Source: Thioclava electrotropha (GTDB lineage Bacteria; Pseudomonadota; Alphaproteobacteria; Rhodobacterales; Rhodobacteraceae). Taken from it: a DNA stretch of 64,000 bases. Of this stretch, positions 25,701-33,916 are shown in pieces. The stretch is taken from assembly GCF_002085925.2 (NCBI RefSeq), contig NZ_CP053562.1, forward strand, positions 786,001-850,000, in the 5' to 3' direction. A program made the translations under genes and the position numbers. Numbering within the stretch: the stretch's first letter is position 1; each line of letters begins with the position of its first letter. Under the pieces are notes generated by a model. That model did not search any database, was not told where the DNA came from, and saw nothing but the letters and a program-made list of their open reading frames with translations.

Positions 25701-26033
25701 GCCGGCGGGAAACGCCTGAAAGGTGATCGACGCGGAATTGTAGGCCCTCGAGTCGGTGTTGAAGGTGACGCTCAGATCAATGGTCTGGCCTGCGCCGGAG
25801 AAGGTCGTGGGAGATGCGGTCGGCGTGCCCACGAAGGTGACGGCGGCGGCGGCCTGCCCGACGAAGATCAACGCCGTTGCGATCCCGAGGGCACGCAGCG
25901 CTGTGCGCATTTTTTGGTCCAAGCGGCTGGCTGGATTGTCGCTCTGAGTGGAGTTGGCGATTGCCGTAGCGGCAGGTTCACGACATGCGACAAGACGCGC
26001 GAACAGGCGCGCAAGCTTGTTGAAAGCTTCCAT
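22701..26033 (-). CDS. Autotransporter-like adhesin with Ig-like repeats and an outer-membrane barrel
   Basis: The product is about 1110 residues from the ATG at 26033, chosen because GGGGA lies eight bases upstream. The hydrophobic signal core is unusually far in (about residues 42-64, ending AAAAV); ATG 25910 would give a normal-length signal but lacks a ribosome site. The passenger has a cadherin/Big-like domain (about 170-260), four putative Ig (He_PIG) repeats (about 262-625) and a Big_3-like domain (about 628-718). The last ~275 residues look like an autotransporter beta-barrel and end in ISF, the usual C-terminal aromatic. It is probably surface-exposed in adhesion. Confidence 0.82.
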   Translation of the reverse strand: MEAFNKLARLFARLVACREPAATAIANSTQSDNPASRLDQKMRTALRALGIATALIFVGQAAAAVTFVGTPTASPTTFSGAGQTIDLSVTFNTDSRAYNSASITFQAFPAGSVQTICPPGTNQTNATVTCTARYVTTSSNTSNLEIIPIVTVDGLESATYSGGIITVAYTGSGPAAPVAGAVSKTVAYGSSANSIPLDFSGGGTPTSVAVTSQPSHGTTSVSGTSISYTPTAGYAGADSFSYTGTNSTGTSNAATASITVSNPTLSIAASGSFSATVGQSYSQTFTFSGGTAPYIGYSILGIPAGLSVTAFNSTSITISGTPTVSGTFQLTVAGTDSSTGNGPFKVTKSFTLTIASATISITSPASLTNATVGSPYSQVIKAGGGIAPYTFTVQSGSLPAGVNLTTSGTLKGTPTAGGTFSFTAKATDSSTGTGSPASATKTYTLTVNQPTISVAPTTLPDAAQNTAYSQTITASGGTSPYTYSVSGTLPTGMTLSSGGVLSGTPTGYGSFNFSITATDSSTGTGPYTGTQNYAFNVTAAAPVISTTSLPGAMVGTPYNQTITATSGNAPYTFSIASGTLPSNISLSSGGVLSGTPTTAGSYDFTVQVKDGAGNTDQQSYAGFTVSKAATGVSLTLSSSSALQGVPVTMTASVTSGASPTGNIIFRDGGTAIATVALSGSTASYTTRTLSTGSHSITADYSGDAANAPASSAAQPLAVNGRPAPELDPTVRSMIVSQVSTSHRFAQTQIDNTHRRLDTLHGMLRSGGNRTGWGTTSQAFAGTGGAPEASAAQGATTPTTNYLLDPAATNSESSSEPEQVIDLVSRALQPAQNGSDLPYRIWATGTLDFGRDQVDGGYTNKLSTQGITLGVDRVFGSEMAAGAALGFGYNRTTFGPDGSKSRSRAKTVSLYATWQMKPDLFLDATGGYGKLDFRENRYSTDGGVMLSGERGGHMLFGSLGLSQLGQLGRWSTSSYGRLDVVKLSLDSYSETGSSVWALDYGKLENTTASSVIGITAEYDMRRDWGTLTPGAQLEYRHAFNGGFTQTLGYADLGTMDYSFAGDTQSQDALTLGLSLRGTVDQNMDFELGYQFTSDLASAHSQQVRASMHISF
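24158..25250 (-). repeat. Four tandem Ig-like (He_PIG) repeat units inside the adhesin gene
   Basis: Four units of about 90 residues recur, each with Y-S/N-Q-x-x followed by G-x-x-P-Y, then L-P-x-x-x-x-L, then S-G-T-P-T and T-D-S-S-T-G-x-G. The DNA copies are clearly diverged, so they are old domain duplications rather than a recent tandem array. Such repeats usually extend a passenger away from the cell surface. Confidence 0.75.
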
Positions 26034-26284
26034 TTGAAATTGTCCCCGTTTGGCCCCCACAGGCCTGAATTTATTGATTTTCGGCGCGTTGACGTAACGT
26101 GCGTCTCATCCCTGTTTTCAATCAGGTGGATAAGTTCGTGGCTGTCAAATCACTAACGCGATTATCACCGATACGTGAGTCGGGCATTTCTCGCCAAGGC
26201 GGTGTCTTTCCGGTCGGATCGCAGGGTTTCGCTGCGGTTAGACCGGGTGGCCCGATATCCTCTTTCTCGGTGACACAACGCGCT

Positions 26285-27169
26285 TCAGTCGCTGGCCTGT
26301 CTATGCTCGCGGAAGATCGTGAAAACGCCGCTCGCGATGATGATCGCCGCGCCCACGACCGTCATCGCATCGGGGCTCTCACGCCAGATGAGCCAGCCAA
26401 AGAGGGTCGCCCAGAGCAAACCGGTGTAGTCCAAAGGCGCCACGACGACCGCAGGCGCGAAACGGAAGGCTTGCGTGATCATCGTCATCCCGGCGGTTCC
26501 GAATATCGCGAGCCCCGCGAAAAGCCAGAGATCCTCGGACCGCACCGGCACCCAGACGAATGGCACGATCAGCGCACTCAGCAGCGCGCCTGCGCCCGTC
26601 AGGTAAACAAGCAAAGTCCACACGCTCTCGCGGCTGTTCACCCAACGGGCGCTGAGCATCAGCAGGGCATAGACTAGTGCCGTCGCGACTGGCAGCAGTG
26701 ACACCAGCTGAAATGTCGCGCCGCCCGGGCGGATGATCACGAGAACCCCGAGAAACCCGACCAGCACGGCGAGCCAGCGCCGCCAACCGACCTCTTCCCC
26801 GAGGAAAGCGGCTGAAATCACGGTGATGAAGAAGGGGGCGACGAAGATGAGCGCGGTCGCCTCTGCCAGACCGAGATGGATGAAGCTGGTGAAGAACATC
26901 ATTGCGGCCCCGACCCAGAGCGCACCGCGCAGCAAATGCGCAAGCGGCCGGTGCGACCGCAAGGCTTTGGGGCCACCGAAGAGCAGCGCGATCACGATGG
27001 TGGCCGGCAGGGCGATCACGTTGCGCAGGAATAGGATCTGCAGGGGAGAATAGCCGGCGGTCAGTGCTTTCGCGAAGGCGTCATTGGCGCTCAGACAGGC
27101 CACGCCCACGCACATCAGGAAGATGCCCTGCGTGTAAGGTCTCGGCGCGTTGGAAATCGCAGAGCTCAT
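26285..27169 (-). CDS. EamA/DMT-family transporter
   Basis: The 294-residue product has about ten hydrophobic segments arranged as two EamA repeats. The first has SANDAFAKAL and QILFLRNVIALPA; the second ends with a Pro- and Gly-rich GLLWATLFGWLIWRE. The ATG at 27169 follows AGGAAGGT, better than the longer frame. It is a drug/metabolite-type exporter of the inner membrane; substrate unknown. It is the last of several minus-strand genes running from 29755, 128 bases after the acetyltransferase. Confidence 0.85.
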   Translation of the reverse strand: MSSAISNAPRPYTQGIFLMCVGVACLSANDAFAKALTAGYSPLQILFLRNVIALPATIVIALLFGGPKALRSHRPLAHLLRGALWVGAAMMFFTSFIHLGLAEATALIFVAPFFITVISAAFLGEEVGWRRWLAVLVGFLGVLVIIRPGGATFQLVSLLPVATALVYALLMLSARWVNSRESVWTLLVYLTGAGALLSALIVPFVWVPVRSEDLWLFAGLAIFGTAGMTMITQAFRFAPAVVVAPLDYTGLLWATLFGWLIWRESPDAMTVVGAAIIIASGVFTIFREHRQASD

Positions 27170-27297
27170 CGTTACCTTCCTGATTGGACCAGCCCTACGA
27201 GGAGGGTTCAAACGAGCCAGACCTACACTGTCGGAGGGAGCGCGGAAAGCGCGACATGGTTCTTTGGAGTTCGCCTGCGGGATTAGTCGCCTCTCCC

Positions 27298-27762
27298 TCA
27301 GAGCTTCAGCTTGTATCCGACATGGGTCGGTTCAAATCCCAGACGGTCATAGAAGCGGTGCGCGTCCGGACGGGCCTTGTCCGTGGTGAGCTGAACCAAC
27401 GAACACCCGCGCGCCCGGCATTCGTTGATCGCCCAGGCAAACATCGCTTCACCGAGCTTGCCGCCCCGGTGATCGCGCGAGATCCGCACCGCCTCGACCT
27501 GTCCGCGCCAGGCGCCCTGTCTGGCGAGGCCGGGCAGGAAGCTGAGCTGCAATGTTCCGACGACCGCTCCCTTGCGCTCGGCAACGACCAGCAGCTGGTT
27601 AGGGTCGCTTTCGATTGCGGAAAAGGCCGCGTGGTAGGCCTCTGGCAGCGGGTCGCGCAGATCCTCGCGCGTGGCCCCCAGCGGATCGTCGGCCAGCATC
27701 TCGACGATCTCGAACAGATCGGTCTCGCGAGCCGGGCGAATGGTCAGCGCTGTATCGATCAT
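27298..27762 (-). CDS. GNAT-family N-acetyltransferase
   Basis: This 154-residue single GNAT domain has acetyl-CoA-binding segment VRISRDHRGGKLGEAMFAWAI (R/Q-x-x-G-x-G/A pattern, here HRGGKLGE) and the C-terminal ARPDAHRFYDRLGFEPTHVGY typical of the family. The ATG at 27762 follows AAGGAGGA. It lies 59 bases after the DUF1772 gene in the same direction. Acceptor unknown. Confidence 0.85.
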   Translation of the reverse strand: MIDTALTIRPARETDLFEIVEMLADDPLGATREDLRDPLPEAYHAAFSAIESDPNQLLVVAERKGAVVGTLQLSFLPGLARQGAWRGQVEAVRISRDHRGGKLGEAMFAWAINECRARGCSLVQLTTDKARPDAHRFYDRLGFEPTHVGYKLKL

Positions 27763-27821
27763 GGTCTTGTCCTCCTTCAAGCGCGGCAGATTCGAGCGCG
27801 ATCGCCCCCACCCGAACCCCG

Positions 27822-28319
27822 TCACACCTGTCCGGCCACCGTGACGGTCGCGCCGAGGTAGCCGATCGAGGCGGCCAGTGCGGCCACCCAGCGCAGATGG
27901 TTCCAGCGGGTCCAGTCGCGCGTGTAGCTGGACCAATAGGCATGTGCGTCGGGGCTTCGGTGCTCCATGCCGTCAAGACGCTGATTCATCGGCACGTTCT
28001 TGCGGGCGGTGACCGCCACGACACCGACGATGTAGAACCCGGCGGCCGCGGCGAGCCAGAGCGCCACGTCAGGTTCCGCAAGGAATATCCCGACGACGGC
28101 GAGCAGGATCGAGACGAAGGCCAGCCCGAGCAGGAGCGTGGCGAATAGCGACCGATAGACCTCACGGTTTATCATCTGCATCGCTTCGATCCCGGCTGCG
28201 GGTTCGGCGCGTCCAAGCGCGCGCATCACGAAATCGGAGAAGGAGAGAAACACACCTGCGACGAGGCCTGTGGCGAGCGTTGCGGCGACGAGGCTGATTT
28301 CGAAGAGTTGTTGGATCAT
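27822..28319 (-). CDS. DUF1772 (anthrone oxygenase-like) membrane protein
   Basis: This 165-residue membrane protein has four hydrophobic segments (about 5-30, 55-80, 85-105, 140-162). A conserved-looking N-V-P-M-N stretch precedes W-x-x-Y-x-x-x-W-x-x-W-N-H-L-R, typical of DUF1772. AAGGAG precedes the ATG at 28319. Members are sometimes labelled anthrone oxygenase, but bacterial function is unproven. It sits between DUF4345 and GNAT genes, both in the same direction. Confidence 0.8.
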   Translation of the reverse strand: MIQQLFEISLVAATLATGLVAGVFLSFSDFVMRALGRAEPAAGIEAMQMINREVYRSLFATLLLGLAFVSILLAVVGIFLAEPDVALWLAAAAGFYIVGVVAVTARKNVPMNQRLDGMEHRSPDAHAYWSSYTRDWTRWNHLRWVAALAASIGYLGATVTVAGQV

Positions 28320-28473
28320 TGGGGTGTCTCCTTTTGGAGCGTTCAGTTGGGGGTGCCGGCGGCGCTGTGAAGGTGGCAGCGCTCGAGGAAAGTCAGCCTT
28401 TTGGATGTCATGCACGGCAGACTTCCCCGGTCATATCGATCACGCCCGGAAGCGCCGCGCTGGCACGGCAGGC

Positions 28474-28902
28474 TCAGCGCGCGGGCTGCGCCGTGGAGAG
28501 TCCGGGTGCCCGCTGCCAAAGGCGGCGGCGGAATGCGGCGAGGCAGAGCGCGGCGAGGATCAGTTCCACGATGAGGGCACCGATCACGTTACCCGAGGGC
28601 ATCCCGTCCGCGATCAGTCCGACCAGCCGTCCGACCGGAAAGGCGATGAAGACCGTCAGGGTCGCAGCCATGGAGACGGGCAGGGCTGCCTGCCGCCAGA
28701 GGCCGAGCAGCATCAGAAGGCCGAACCCCGCGAGCCCGGCGCCGGGTGCGCGCAGTTCGCTAAGCAGGTTGGCGTCGTCGCCCAACGTGATGCCGTAGCT
28801 GGCGTAGAAGGCGTGCGGCACGAACAGGATCAACGCGCCGATGGTGAACGCGGTAAGGCCGGAGAGGCCGAGCGCGATCTTCTCGAACAGGGTGGGTCTC
28901 AT
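28474..28902 (-). CDS. DUF4345-like membrane protein
   Basis: This 142-residue protein has four hydrophobic segments and a loop SELRAPGAGLAGFGLLMLLG that is characteristic of small DUF4345-type proteins. The ATG at 28902 has AAGGAA upstream. It is 25 bases downstream of the NmrA-like gene, so the two are probably cotranscribed. Function unknown. Confidence 0.75.
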   Translation of the reverse strand: MRPTLFEKIALGLSGLTAFTIGALILFVPHAFYASYGITLGDDANLLSELRAPGAGLAGFGLLMLLGLWRQAALPVSMAATLTVFIAFPVGRLVGLIADGMPSGNVIGALIVELILAALCLAAFRRRLWQRAPGLSTAQPAR

Positions 28903-28927
28903 GTCATGTTCCTTTCGTGGGGCGGTA

Positions 28928-29755
28928 TCAGGCAGCGCTTGTCCAGGCGCCGGTGCGGGCGGCGGCCCGGGCGAAATCCGTAAAGTCGCGGGGCGCACGG
29001 CCGAGCGCGCGCATAACGCCGTCCGTGGTGTGGGCGTTGCGCCCGTCCAGCGTTTCGCGCGCGATGGCCGTGAAGACGTCAGCGACGAAATCGCCGCCCG
29101 CCTGCGCGACGGCCTCGCGGAACGCCTCGAAGCTGATCGGGATGTGCCGGATCTCGCGCCCGGTGGCCCTCGAAAGCTCGCCTGCCATGTCGGCAAATGT
29201 CATCAGCCGCGGGCCTGTCACCTCATAGAGTTCGCCCTTATGGCCGTCTTCGGTCAGCGCGGCGACGACGACCTCGGCAATGTCGTCGATGTCGATGATG
29301 GGCTCGGCGATATCGCCGCCGGGCATCGGAAGGATACCGGCAAGGACCGGATCGCGAAGGTAGCCCTCGGAGAAGTTCTGGGCGAACCAGGCTGCCCGGA
29401 CGATCGTGAAGTCGATGCCGGACTTGCGCACCACCTCTTCGCCCAGACGGGCGTGGTGTTCGCCGCGACCGGAGAGCAGCACGAGGTGTTCGACGCCGAC
29501 GTCGCGGGCCGTCTCGCAGAGGGACTCCAGCTTTTCCACCGCGCCGGGGAAAGCAAGGTCGGGAAAGTAGGTGACGTAGGCTGCGCGCGCTCCGCGCAGG
29601 GCTGGCGCCCACGTCTCCGGCGCGTCCCAGTCGAAGGGCGTTGCAGAACTGCGCGAGCCGCGGCGCACGGGAAGGCCCCGCGCCTCGAGGCGGTTGGCGA
29701 CACGGCGGCCGGTCTTTCCGGTGGCGCCGATGACGAGAATCTCCCGGTCTTGCAT
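28928..29755 (-). CDS. NmrA-like NAD(P)-binding protein
   Basis: This 275-residue atypical short-chain dehydrogenase begins with the NAD(P)-binding motif LVIGATGKTGRRVANRL (G-x-x-G-x-x-G). It has no S-Y-K catalytic set, and the rest resembles NmrA/NAD(P)H:quinone oxidoreductase 2-like proteins. AGGGAGA precedes the ATG. It probably heads a small operon with DUF4345 and perhaps DUF1772. An AraC regulator gene lies just upstream in the same direction. Confidence 0.85.
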   Translation of the reverse strand: MQDREILVIGATGKTGRRVANRLEARGLPVRRGSRSSATPFDWDAPETWAPALRGARAAYVTYFPDLAFPGAVEKLESLCETARDVGVEHLVLLSGRGEHHARLGEEVVRKSGIDFTIVRAAWFAQNFSEGYLRDPVLAGILPMPGGDIAEPIIDIDDIAEVVVAALTEDGHKGELYEVTGPRLMTFADMAGELSRATGREIRHIPISFEAFREAVAQAGGDFVADVFTAIARETLDGRNAHTTDGVMRALGRAPRDFTDFARAAARTGAWTSAA

Positions 29756-29862
29756 GGGCTGTCTCCCTGGTTTCGGTTTCGATAACCAAGGGATAAGCGG
29801 GGGAGGCAGCGCGGTCTTGACCGGTGAGGCCAGCCTTTTGACCGACGTCGCCAGCGCGCCCG

Positions 29863-30867
29863 TCAGCGGTGGGTCAAATCCTTGCGGTAGCTCGCCGGCG
29901 TCGTGCCGACCCAGCGCTTGAACGCGCGGGTAAAGGCGCTCTGCTCGGAAAACCCGGTGAGGAACGCGATTTCTGCCAAAGAATGACTTTCGTCCCGCAA
30001 GAGCCCCTCGGCGAGATCGCGGCGGGTTTCTTCGGTGAGGCTCTGAAAGTTCACCCCGTGCTCGGAGAGGCGCCGGTGAAAGGACCGCGCACTGAGCCCG
30101 AGACTGCGGGCGATCTCGGCCATTTTGGGTGCGCCCTCGCTGAGGGCTTGGGCGATTGCGGTTTTCGCCTGCGAGACGAGCGCGGGCTCCTGCGTGATCT
30201 CGGCCATTTCCGCGTCGAGGTGCTTTGTTAGATATTTTGAAATACCCTCGTCGCCGAGGATATTGGGCCGGGCCAGCGTCTCGTTGTCATAGAAGATCGC
30301 GTCGAGATCGGCTCCGAAGCGCACCGGACAGCCGAACCAGTCTTCGTGGGCAGTAATCGAGCGCGGGGCGGGATGCCGGACCAGCACTTCCACGGGCGCG
30401 AGGGGCACTGGGGAGACCTGCCTTGCGATGGACACGGCGCTCGTAAGGGTCGCCTCGTTCGACAGCCGCATCCCGAGGCGCCGCTCGCCTTCGCGGTGCA
30501 GGATGAAGAGGGTGCCCCCGGCCTCCGGCCGCAACTCGTATTCGACGACGCTGGTCCAGAGGCGCGCATAGCGTTCGACCCGCGCGTAGGACGCCCCGAG
30601 CGTCGTTGCGGCCTTGAAGGCCAGTCCAAGCGCACCGTATTCATCAAGCCGCATCGAGGCGCCCGTGCGCAGCGGAAGATCCGTCACGTCGATCTGATCG
30701 GCAATTTTCTCGAGCATGTCGTAGTAACGCTCGGCGGAAACCATCCGCCCTGCGTTCCAGGGATCGTCAGGAGTAATCCCGACGGTGGCCAGCATCGCGG
30801 CAGCGTCAACGTCACCGCCTGCTGCGGCGACGATCTTGCGTGCGAAGAGAGACGTCACATACCCCAT
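29863..30867 (-). CDS. AraC-family transcriptional regulator (OruR/ArgR-like N-terminus)
   Basis: The 334-residue product has an arabinose-binding-type N-terminal domain (about 15-200). A C-terminal AraC double helix-turn-helix (about 235-330) includes SLAEIAFLTGFSEQSAFTRAF and ends with the usual GTTPASYRK. The ATG at 30867 is preferred: the frame is open 240 bases upstream, but that part is Arg-rich and without domain signal. It lies 107 bases before the NmrA-like gene and probably regulates that group. Confidence 0.83.
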   Translation of the reverse strand: MGYVTSLFARKIVAAAGGDVDAAAMLATVGITPDDPWNAGRMVSAERYYDMLEKIADQIDVTDLPLRTGASMRLDEYGALGLAFKAATTLGASYARVERYARLWTSVVEYELRPEAGGTLFILHREGERRLGMRLSNEATLTSAVSIARQVSPVPLAPVEVLVRHPAPRSITAHEDWFGCPVRFGADLDAIFYDNETLARPNILGDEGISKYLTKHLDAEMAEITQEPALVSQAKTAIAQALSEGAPKMAEIARSLGLSARSFHRRLSEHGVNFQSLTEETRRDLAEGLLRDESHSLAEIAFLTGFSEQSAFTRAFKRWVGTTPASYRKDLTHR

Positions 30868-31137
30868 GCCCCGTATCCTACGGTGCGCGTGGTGAGCCGC
30901 CAAGCTCACGTTGGCCCCGAGCGCGCGGCGGGCAGGGTGGCCTCTTTTCGCCAGCCCTTCCATCCAACAAGAGCGTGCAGGAGGAAGGTCCCGGCCCCAT
31001 CCGGACCTTCGTTGCTGAAGCTGATGTCGCGACGCGGCTTCGTCCGAGCCGACATTCCCGCCTCCGGTTTTGAAGGTCGAATTTTGGCTCGAATTCATGC
31101 AGCGCAAGACGCCCCACCTTGGAGAGATGTGAGCGTC

Positions 31138-32058
31138 TTATATCGCTACATCGAGCCGCAGCTGATCGATGTCCTTCTTGGGAGGATTTCCGAACAGCCG
31201 GGAGTATTCCCGGCTGAACTGCGAGGGGCTTTCATAGCCTACTTGGAAGGCCGCGCTGGCTGCATCGAGATGGTCGTTGAGCATCAATTGGCGCGCCTCG
31301 TTCAGACGGAGCCATTTCTGGTATTTGAGCGGGCTCATCGTGGTGAGCTCGCGGAAATGCTGGTGAAAGGTCGAACTGCTCATCTGTGCGCGGGCCGCGA
31401 GGTCGTCCACCCGGAGGGGCTCGGCATAGTTGAGCTTCATCCAGTTGAGCAGGGCGAGAATGCGTTGGTTCGGGCTACCGGCGGCAACGAAGGACCACAG
31501 ACGGTCCCCCTGATCGCTGCGCAGGAGCCGATAGTGGATTTCCTGCCGGATCAATGGCGCAAGAACGGGGAGGGCCTCGGGATCGTCCAGAAGCGCCACG
31601 AGCCGCTCCAGCGGGGCGAGAAGGTCAGAGGTCATGGTGCCCACCGCGATACTGCTGCGCTCCTTTGCGTGAGAGGGCGGTGGCGTCACGTTGCGCGCGA
31701 CCATCTCGGCCAGCATCCTCTGGTCGAGCTTCAGGACCAGTCCAAGGCAGGGCCGTTCTTCGCTCGCCTCGATGATCTGCGTCTGCCCGGGGATTTCCAG
31801 AGAGGTGATCAGAAAACCGGACGGGTCGTATCGATGCGGCGCGCCGCCCACGAACATCTGCTTGGCCCCTTGCGCCACGACCAGAAGCGCGGGTTCGACC
31901 AGGCAGACATCCGGCTCGGTCGGGCGCGTGCGCCGGAAGAAGCTCAGATCGGGGAGAGGGGTCGAGACATCTTCCGAACCCTCGGCCCATTTCGCGATCA
32001 TCGCGGCGAGGGCGTCGTGCGAATGTCCATATCGGATGGTCTGCTCATTCATCGGCAT
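31138..32058 (-). CDS. AraC-family transcriptional regulator (AraC_N type)
   Basis: This 306-residue regulator has an AraC_N cupin-like domain (about 25-180; VVAQGAKQMFVGG is typical) and a C-terminal helix-turn-helix pair (about 205-300). Two in-frame starts six bases apart (32058, 32052) are equally possible. It lies 51 bases after the alpha/beta hydrolase gene in the same direction, a usual pairing for this regulator type with detoxifying oxidoreductases or hydrolases. Confidence 0.85.
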   Translation of the reverse strand: MPMNEQTIRYGHSHDALAAMIAKWAEGSEDVSTPLPDLSFFRRTRPTEPDVCLVEPALLVVAQGAKQMFVGGAPHRYDPSGFLITSLEIPGQTQIIEASEERPCLGLVLKLDQRMLAEMVARNVTPPPSHAKERSSIAVGTMTSDLLAPLERLVALLDDPEALPVLAPLIRQEIHYRLLRSDQGDRLWSFVAAGSPNQRILALLNWMKLNYAEPLRVDDLAARAQMSSSTFHQHFRELTTMSPLKYQKWLRLNEARQLMLNDHLDAASAAFQVGYESPSQFSREYSRLFGNPPKKDIDQLRLDVAI

Positions 32059-32109
32059 GATGCCCCGTCTACAGGTCGGAGCCGCCCTCAGGCGGCTCCG
32101 AGCATTTTA

Positions 32110-33066
32110 TCACAGGTTCTCGGTGAAGAAGCTGGTGAATTTGTCGAAGGGGATCTTGTCGACCTGATCGTAGAGATCGGTGTGGTTCGCATCTTCGACG
32201 ATGAACAGCTCTTTCGGTTCGGCCGCAGCGGCGTAAGCCGTCTCGCTGAAATAGAGCGAATGCGCCTTGTCGCCGTGAACGAAAAGGCTCGGACGCGGCG
32301 AAATCTCGTCGATATAGGTCAGGAGCGGCATGTTCATGAACGACAGCGGCGTCGTCAGCGTCCAGGACGCGTTCGAGTTGACCGACCGGGGGTGGAAGCC
32401 GCGCTCTTCGGACTTGTAGTAGCTGGCGTATTCCACGACGAATTGCGGCTCGCCGCCCTGAATTTCGAGCGAGACCGGGCCATAGGCCGGAGCGCCGTTT
32501 TCCGCATCGACCCAGCGCTGCTGACCGAGCGCCTCGAGAGCTTCCGCGCGCTGCTCGGGCGTGGTGCTGTCGAAGTAGCCTTTGGCCATCATCCGGCTGA
32601 TGTCATACATCGTGGTGACCGCCACGGCCTTGACCCGCTTGTCCACCGCGGCTGCGTTCAGGCCCATGCCGCCGAAGCCGCAAATCCCGAGGATGCCGAT
32701 GCGCTCGCGATCGACCGCCTCCAGCAGACCGAGATAGTCGACGGCGGCGCTGAAATCCTCGGTGTTGATGTCGGGCGAGGCGACATTGCGCGGGCTGCCG
32801 CCGCTTTCGCCTGTGAAGGACGGGTCGAATGCCAGGGTCACGAAGCCGCGCTCGGCGAGCGTCTGCGCGTGGAAGCCGGAGGATTGCTCTTTCACGGCGC
32901 CGAACGGGCCGCTGATCGCGATTGCGGCAAAGGGGCCGTCGCCCTTGGGAGCATAGAGATCGCCCGCCAGCGTGATGCCGTAGCGGTTGGTGAAGGTGAC
33001 CTTGCTGTGGTCGACCTTGTCGCTTTTCGGGAAGGTTTTGTCCCAGTCTTGCGTGAGTTCCATCAT
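32110..33066 (-). CDS. Alpha/beta hydrolase (dienelactone hydrolase/YcjY-like)
   Basis: This 318-residue cytoplasmic alpha/beta hydrolase has an oxyanion region SGPFGAVKEQSSG, a nucleophile elbow GICGFGGMG in which Cys occupies the place seen in dienelactone-hydrolase relatives, and a late HGDKAHS plus EDANHTDLYD that supply the likely Asp and His. AAGGA precedes a double ATG (33066/33063). Substrate unknown. The gene is divergent from the LuxR-type ligand-binding protein and followed by an AraC regulator. Confidence 0.83.
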   Translation of the reverse strand: MMELTQDWDKTFPKSDKVDHSKVTFTNRYGITLAGDLYAPKGDGPFAAIAISGPFGAVKEQSSGFHAQTLAERGFVTLAFDPSFTGESGGSPRNVASPDINTEDFSAAVDYLGLLEAVDRERIGILGICGFGGMGLNAAAVDKRVKAVAVTTMYDISRMMAKGYFDSTTPEQRAEALEALGQQRWVDAENGAPAYGPVSLEIQGGEPQFVVEYASYYKSEERGFHPRSVNSNASWTLTTPLSFMNMPLLTYIDEISPRPSLFVHGDKAHSLYFSETAYAAAAEPKELFIVEDANHTDLYDQVDKIPFDKFTSFFTENL

Positions 33067-33442
33067 GTGTCCTTTCGAGATCGACGCGCCAATCTGCTTA
33101 GCGGCGTTGCACTCGAAATAAGTCCCGAAGGCCGGAGACAGATATATCATTCCGGGGGTATTCTTGCCTGATCCTCCGAAAGCGCATTTTTTGAGTGCTT
33201 CTGGCTGCGAGGTGTCGTTTCAGGATGCCGATCCCATCGGAACGGCGCTATCGCGCTTTCTGCCCAAGGCACACCCGACCCGAAAACTCCCGCTGCGGAT
33301 GCTCCAGAGTCCTCAGGCACAGCACGGGTTTCATCGGTCTCAGCTCGTTTCCCGAATTTACAAATCGAAGTTTTCAAGAAACTGCCCTAAATACGCCAAA
33401 AGCATCGGCGAAGAGTTGCAAGATGTGGTCAGGAGGCGAGAC
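33067..33442. other. Divergent intergenic region
   Basis: This 376-base gap separates the hydrolase and the LuxR-type ligand-binding gene and must hold both promoters. An open frame runs through it in frame with the latter but has no domain signal. The part near 33355-33415 is more AT-rich. No lux-box-like palindrome was recognised. Confidence 0.35.
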
Positions 33443-33916
33443 ATGGATAATCTGCGGAAGATCGAGGACCTATTGCAACGTCTGAACCGGGTCTGCGATT
33501 GGACATTCGCGTTGGGCCTGCATGTTCGCTTTGCTAGTCCGACCCTTAGCTATCTCACCTACCCAAAAGAGTGGGTCGATTACTACACTGAAAAAGAGCT
33601 CGTTTTTGTGGATCCGACCGTCCGCTGGGCGATCTCCAATCAGGGCATTTGTGACTGGGAAGATCTCGCCGACGGTGACCAGAGTGACGTGTTCGGCGCC
33701 GCCGCGCGTTTCGGATTGCGCTTCGGAAAAGTCATTGCGCTTGGGGAGCTGGACCGCTCGCTCGGTTTCTTTGCCCATCCGTCTCGTCCGATCACGCAGG
33801 AGGAGATCGAGCAGGCTCAAACATTGATGCAGGAGCTTCACGATGTGACCCGCGATGCGCTGGACATGTCCGAGGAGGAGCTTGAGGAATTGCGTCAAAT
33901 TATCGTGCCAGCGTAG
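33443..33916 (+). CDS. LuxR-type autoinducer-binding domain protein lacking a DNA-binding domain
   Basis: The 157-residue product starts at ATG 33443 after AGGAGG. It resembles the N-terminal ligand-binding domain of LuxR/TraR regulators: YPKEWVDYYTEKELVFVDPTVRWA carries the W-x-x-x-Y and D-P ligand-contact pattern, followed by FGLRFGKVIALG. After the domain it ends in an acidic helix (EEELEELRQIIVPA), with no GerE helix-turn-helix and no frameshifted one visible downstream. Such truncated proteins can bind signals or pair with full regulators as antagonists. No luxI-type synthase is in the window. Confidence 0.8.
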   Translation: MDNLRKIEDLLQRLNRVCDWTFALGLHVRFASPTLSYLTYPKEWVDYYTEKELVFVDPTVRWAISNQGICDWEDLADGDQSDVFGAAARFGLRFGKVIALGELDRSLGFFAHPSRPITQEEIEQAQTLMQELHDVTRDALDMSEEELEELRQIIVPA

